This document shows, piece after piece, positions 61,945-64,000 of a DNA stretch of 64,000 bases. Source of the DNA: Acidobacteriota bacterium (GTDB taxonomy: Bacteria > Acidobacteriota > Terriglobia > Terriglobales > Acidobacteriaceae). Where the stretch lies: NCBI GenBank assembly GCA_025359885.1, contig JANYDG010000083.1, forward strand, positions 1 to 64,000, in the 5' to 3' direction. The first letter of the stretch is position 1; each line of letters opens with the position of its first letter. The position numbers and the translations under genes were made by a program. The notes beneath the pieces were generated by a model that did no database searches, was not told the origin of the DNA, and worked only from the letters and a program-made list of their open reading frames with translations.

Positions 61945-62958
61945 CTAGGGGACTTTGGACCACGTGCCGGCGGTGGAATTGAGAGCCCACCGGTCGTACC
62001 ATGCAAGCGAAACAGACTTGCCGGAGATCGTCAGCGGAAGCCAAATGTAAGTGGAATTGGACAGGTTGCTCGGAACCCAGCGGTCACCCAAATAGATATA
62101 GGTGGTTCCTCCGGAGCCGGAGACAGGCAACACATAGGTCGTTTGCGAGTTGAAAGTATTCGATCCGGCTGGGGCGAAGTTGGCCAAAGTGGACCAGGGA
62201 CCCGCGAGCGAGACAGCGGTGGCGTATTGATTGTCGTTGGTATTCCAGCCCGAGAGATGAGAGCTGAAGAGGAAATAAACGCCGCCGGAATGGATGAGGG
62301 CAGGAGCCTCCATGTCGGGAAGGATCGCAATCGCGCGGGTTACGCTGAGGTAGTCGGCTGAAAGCGCATCGATGCGGAGTCCGTTGACACGATCTTCACT
62401 GAGCAGGTACGCGGAGCCATCTGAGTCCTGAAAGAGACCGATGTCCCGGCTCTGAAAGCCGAGTGGCCGGAAGCTCCCCACATAGCTGTAGTTCCCGCAG
62501 ACGGTGGGACTGGTGGCAACACCCACCTTGGCCTCAGCATAGGTGGGGTCGTCGATGTGCATGTACATGACGTACAAACGCGTCGTGGAGTTGTAGAGAA
62601 TCTTGGGCCGCTCGACAACGCGGTTTGGGCCCAGGTCGCCAGATGCCTGCAGCGTAAGCGTGTTATTCACGAAGGCCCAATGAACGAGGTCAGTCGAACT
62701 GTAACAGGAGTTGGCATAAAACGACCCGCCGTTGGTCTTGTTTTCGCCAATCCAGTACCAGGTTTTGCCCGACTGGATGATGCCACCTCCATGGGCCTGC
62801 AAACTGGAGCCGCCCACGGACCACGGCACACCGGGAAAGATGACCGAAGGAGACGGTGTGGGCTTAGGACCCGTGGCTGCGGCGCCCGCGCCACAGGCAA
62901 CAAGTATGGCTAGCGCTAAGAATACAAGGCCGGATTTGATGAGAGAACCTGCTCGCAT
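61945..62958 (-). CDS. GH43-like glycoside hydrolase lipoprotein
   Basis: From ATG 62958 the protein has 337 residues with the lipobox LVAC (VFLALAILVACGAGAAATG). A five-bladed propeller of the GH43 type follows, with QAHGGGIIQSGKTWYWIGEN, ERPKILYNSTTRLYVMYMHI, SRDIGLFQDSDGSAYLLSED and MEAPALIHSGGVYFLFSSH. The pattern resembles exo-beta-1,3-galactanase-type members. It probably trims arabinogalactan-like glycans at the cell surface. The longer frame to 63072 has no family match. It is downstream of infC. Confidence 0.82.
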   Translation of the reverse strand: MRAGSLIKSGLVFLALAILVACGAGAAATGPKPTPSPSVIFPGVPWSVGGSSLQAHGGGIIQSGKTWYWIGENKTNGGSFYANSCYSSTDLVHWAFVNNTLTLQASGDLGPNRVVERPKILYNSTTRLYVMYMHIDDPTYAEAKVGVATSPTVCGNYSYVGSFRPLGFQSRDIGLFQDSDGSAYLLSEDRVNGLRIDALSADYLSVTRAIAILPDMEAPALIHSGGVYFLFSSHLSGWNTNDNQYATAVSLAGPWSTLANFAPAGSNTFNSQTTYVLPVSGSGGTTYIYLGDRWVPSNLSNSTYIWLPLTISGKSVSLAWYDRWALNSTAGTWSKVP

Positions 62959-63015
62959 ACGGGTGCGCGGCTGCCGCTTTGTGCAACGACCAAAGACTAC
63001 CACGAAGCTATCCAC

Positions 63016-63041
63016 AAAAAGGCCGCCCGACTTGGGCGGCC
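63016..63041 (-). terminator. Intrinsic terminator of infC
   Basis: On the minus strand GGCCGCCC, loop AAGTC and GGGCGGCC form a perfect 8-bp stem, followed by TTTTT. It lies 28 bp after the infC stop. Confidence 0.95.
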
Positions 63042-63068
63042 CTTGCGTTCCACCATAAACTGGCAGTT

Positions 63069-63680
63069 TCACTGTGGTTGGGTAACAGGCACCTTGGGTG
63101 CGGCGGGCTGTGGCGGCGGAGCGGCAGGTTTGGGCTTCGGCGCTTCCTGCTTCTTTGACGGGGCGACGATGGCGTGAAGAATCGTGCCTTCCATGCGCGG
63201 CATGAATTCAACGAGGCCAGCCTCGCCAATATCCTGAATAAGCCGGTTGATGATGGCGTAGCCCAGTTCGCGGTGAGCCATCTGGCGGCCACGGAAGCGC
63301 AGACTTGCCTTGACCTTGTCGCCGTCGTTGAGGAAGCGAACAGCCTGATTCTTCTTGGTCTGGTAGTCGTGCTCGTCAACGGTCACAGAGAACTTGACCT
63401 CCTTGACGACGATCACCTTCTGCTTCTTGCGGGCGGCACTTTCGCTCTTGTCCTTCTCGTAGAGAAAGCGGCCGTAATCCTGAATGCGGCAGACCGGCGG
63501 GATGGCATTGGGTGAAACCTCAACCAGGTCGAGGCCACGCTCGCGGGCAATCTTCAACGCCTCAAACGGCGGAAGGATGCCCATTTGCTCCCCATTTTCG
63601 TCAATGACACGAATTTCGCGTGCGCGGATTCTTTCGTTGATGCGGATAAATGATTTTGCTGAACGCTTATCGAGTGCGAT
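63069..63680 (-). CDS. infC: Translation initiation factor IF-3
   Basis: The 203-residue protein has the IF3 N-domain (INERIRAREIRVIDENGEQM, then GLDLVEVSPNAIPPVCRIQD) and C-domain (KVKASLRFRGRQMAHRELGY). A Pro/Ala/Lys-rich tail of about 30 residues is extra. The best start is ATC at 63680, 6 nt after a perfect GGAGG (63687-63691). infC uses rare AUU/AUC starts in many bacteria, which lets IF3 repress its own translation. The upstream in-frame ATG at 63743 would add 21 non-conserved residues. It is far from rpmI-rplT. Confidence 0.95.
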   Translation of the reverse strand: MALDKRSAKSFIRINERIRAREIRVIDENGEQMGILPPFEALKIARERGLDLVEVSPNAIPPVCRIQDYGRFLYEKDKSESAARKKQKVIVVKEVKFSVTVDEHDYQTKKNQAVRFLNDGDKVKASLRFRGRQMAHRELGYAIINRLIQDIGEAGLVEFMPRMEGTILHAIVAPSKKQEAPKPKPAAPPPQPAAPKVPVTQPQ

Positions 63681-63691
63681 GGTTCTCCTCC
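63678..63691 (-). promoter_or_regulatory. infC ribosome-binding site with ATC start codon
   Basis: On the minus strand the text reads GGAGGAGAACC then ATC. The optimal Shine-Dalgarno combined with a rare start codon is the known arrangement for IF3 autoregulation. Confidence 0.85.
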
Positions 63692-63793
63692 GTGATGCAG
63701 CGGCGTCCTGTCTGAACGCAGGCTTGCGCTCCGAGTATACCATTGCTTCGATGCAACCTGCTTGCCCGGGGATGCGCGGATCAACTCCCCAAA

Positions 63794-64000
63794 TCAGCCA
63801 ATTGCCATCGTTGAATCCAATTTGAAAACAGATTCCAGAATGGTGGCTATTGAAATCTCAGCCAGATCCCTGTCCATCGCAGCATCGGCACGGGCGTACA
63901 CGCCCATCAGCACCCCACGAACTCCCTGCCCAACAACGCAATCCGGGTGAGGCGCATTCCGATGCAGCTTGACCGTTTCACCCTCATTCACCGCCTGCCG
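63794..64000 (-). CDS. Partial hypothetical protein, runs off the window
   Basis: The reading frame is open from the window end to a TGA at 63794 and gives about 68 residues. It has codon use like a real gene and a regular C-terminal helix (AEISIATILESVFKLDSTMA). No family is recognised from this fragment. It lies about 110 bp upstream of infC on the same strand. The gene's start is outside the window. Confidence 0.45.
   Translation of the reverse strand, partial: RQAVNEGETVKLHRNAPHPDCVVGQGVRGVLMGVYARADAAMDRDLAEISIATILESVFKLDSTMAIG

Noticed and set aside
1-64000. tRNA or rRNA genes
   Set aside because: No tRNA T-arm plus acceptor pairing or rRNA sequence was recognised by eye; a tRNAscan run would settle it.

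Overview
The window looks like a chromosomal segment of an Acidobacteriota bacterium, probably class Terriglobia. The pointers are an acidobacterial-type VWFA secreted protein (35.2 kb), a DUF5916 outer-membrane protein, a YXWGXW-repeat lipoprotein, a reaction-centre-type cytochrome c, NHL-repeat and S9/S10 secreted hydrolases, and high GC coding sequence. This assignment is inference from protein families; no rRNA or tRNA gene was seen.

Layout. 0-4.4 kb: an RND adaptor and permease on the minus strand; the permease is broken at the window edge by a 267-bp imperfect palindrome. 4.6-6.1 kb: a HAD-UbiA fusion without an AUG start. 6.3-12.3 kb: a complete tripartite RND efflux operon (permease, adaptor, outer-membrane factor). 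12.5-16 kb: DUF5916 barrel and DUF429 protein. 16.1-22.4 kb: rpmI-rplT and pheS-pheT, separated by an accessory island (17.0-19.1 kb) with a DpnI-like methyl-directed endonuclease, two unknown small genes and a HicAB toxin-antitoxin pair. 22.5-23.7 kb: a coiled-coil protein and ZapA. 23.8-32.9 kb: a membrane protein, catalase-like peroxidase, S10 peptidase, NHL protein, TlpA-like protein and metallophosphoesterase. 33.3-41.7 kb: an Lgt-like protein, a RluA-family synthase, VWFA protein, MFS exporter, STAS protein, YXWGXW lipoprotein and tyrS. 41.7-45.9 kb: two tandem membrane-bound SpoIIE-type phosphatases. 46-57 kb: housekeeping genes (folD, coaE, htrA, purM-purN, hemL, panB-panC), a polysaccharide deacetylase and a cytochrome c. 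57-64 kb: mpg-bcp, a repeat protein, S9 peptidase, GH43 lipoprotein and infC, which starts on a rare ATC codon.

How parts work together. The RND sets export compounds across both membranes. The STAS protein and the two PP2C-type phosphatases, 4-8 kb apart, are the two halves expected of a partner-switching module. The island between rplT and pheS combines a nuclease predicted to cut adenine-methylated GATC DNA with a toxin-antitoxin pair, which suggests a small defence cassette in a translation-gene neighbourhood.

Non-coding structure is rich. Degenerate 11-12-nt tandem arrays sit exactly on gene boundaries at four loci, three of them overlapping a stop codon. There is a 120-bp MITE-like element, a perfect operator-like palindrome over the hicA -10 box, a structured rpmI-rplT spacer, competing hairpins between pheS and pheT, and several clear intrinsic terminators. 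No CRISPR array, insertion sequence or prophage was found.
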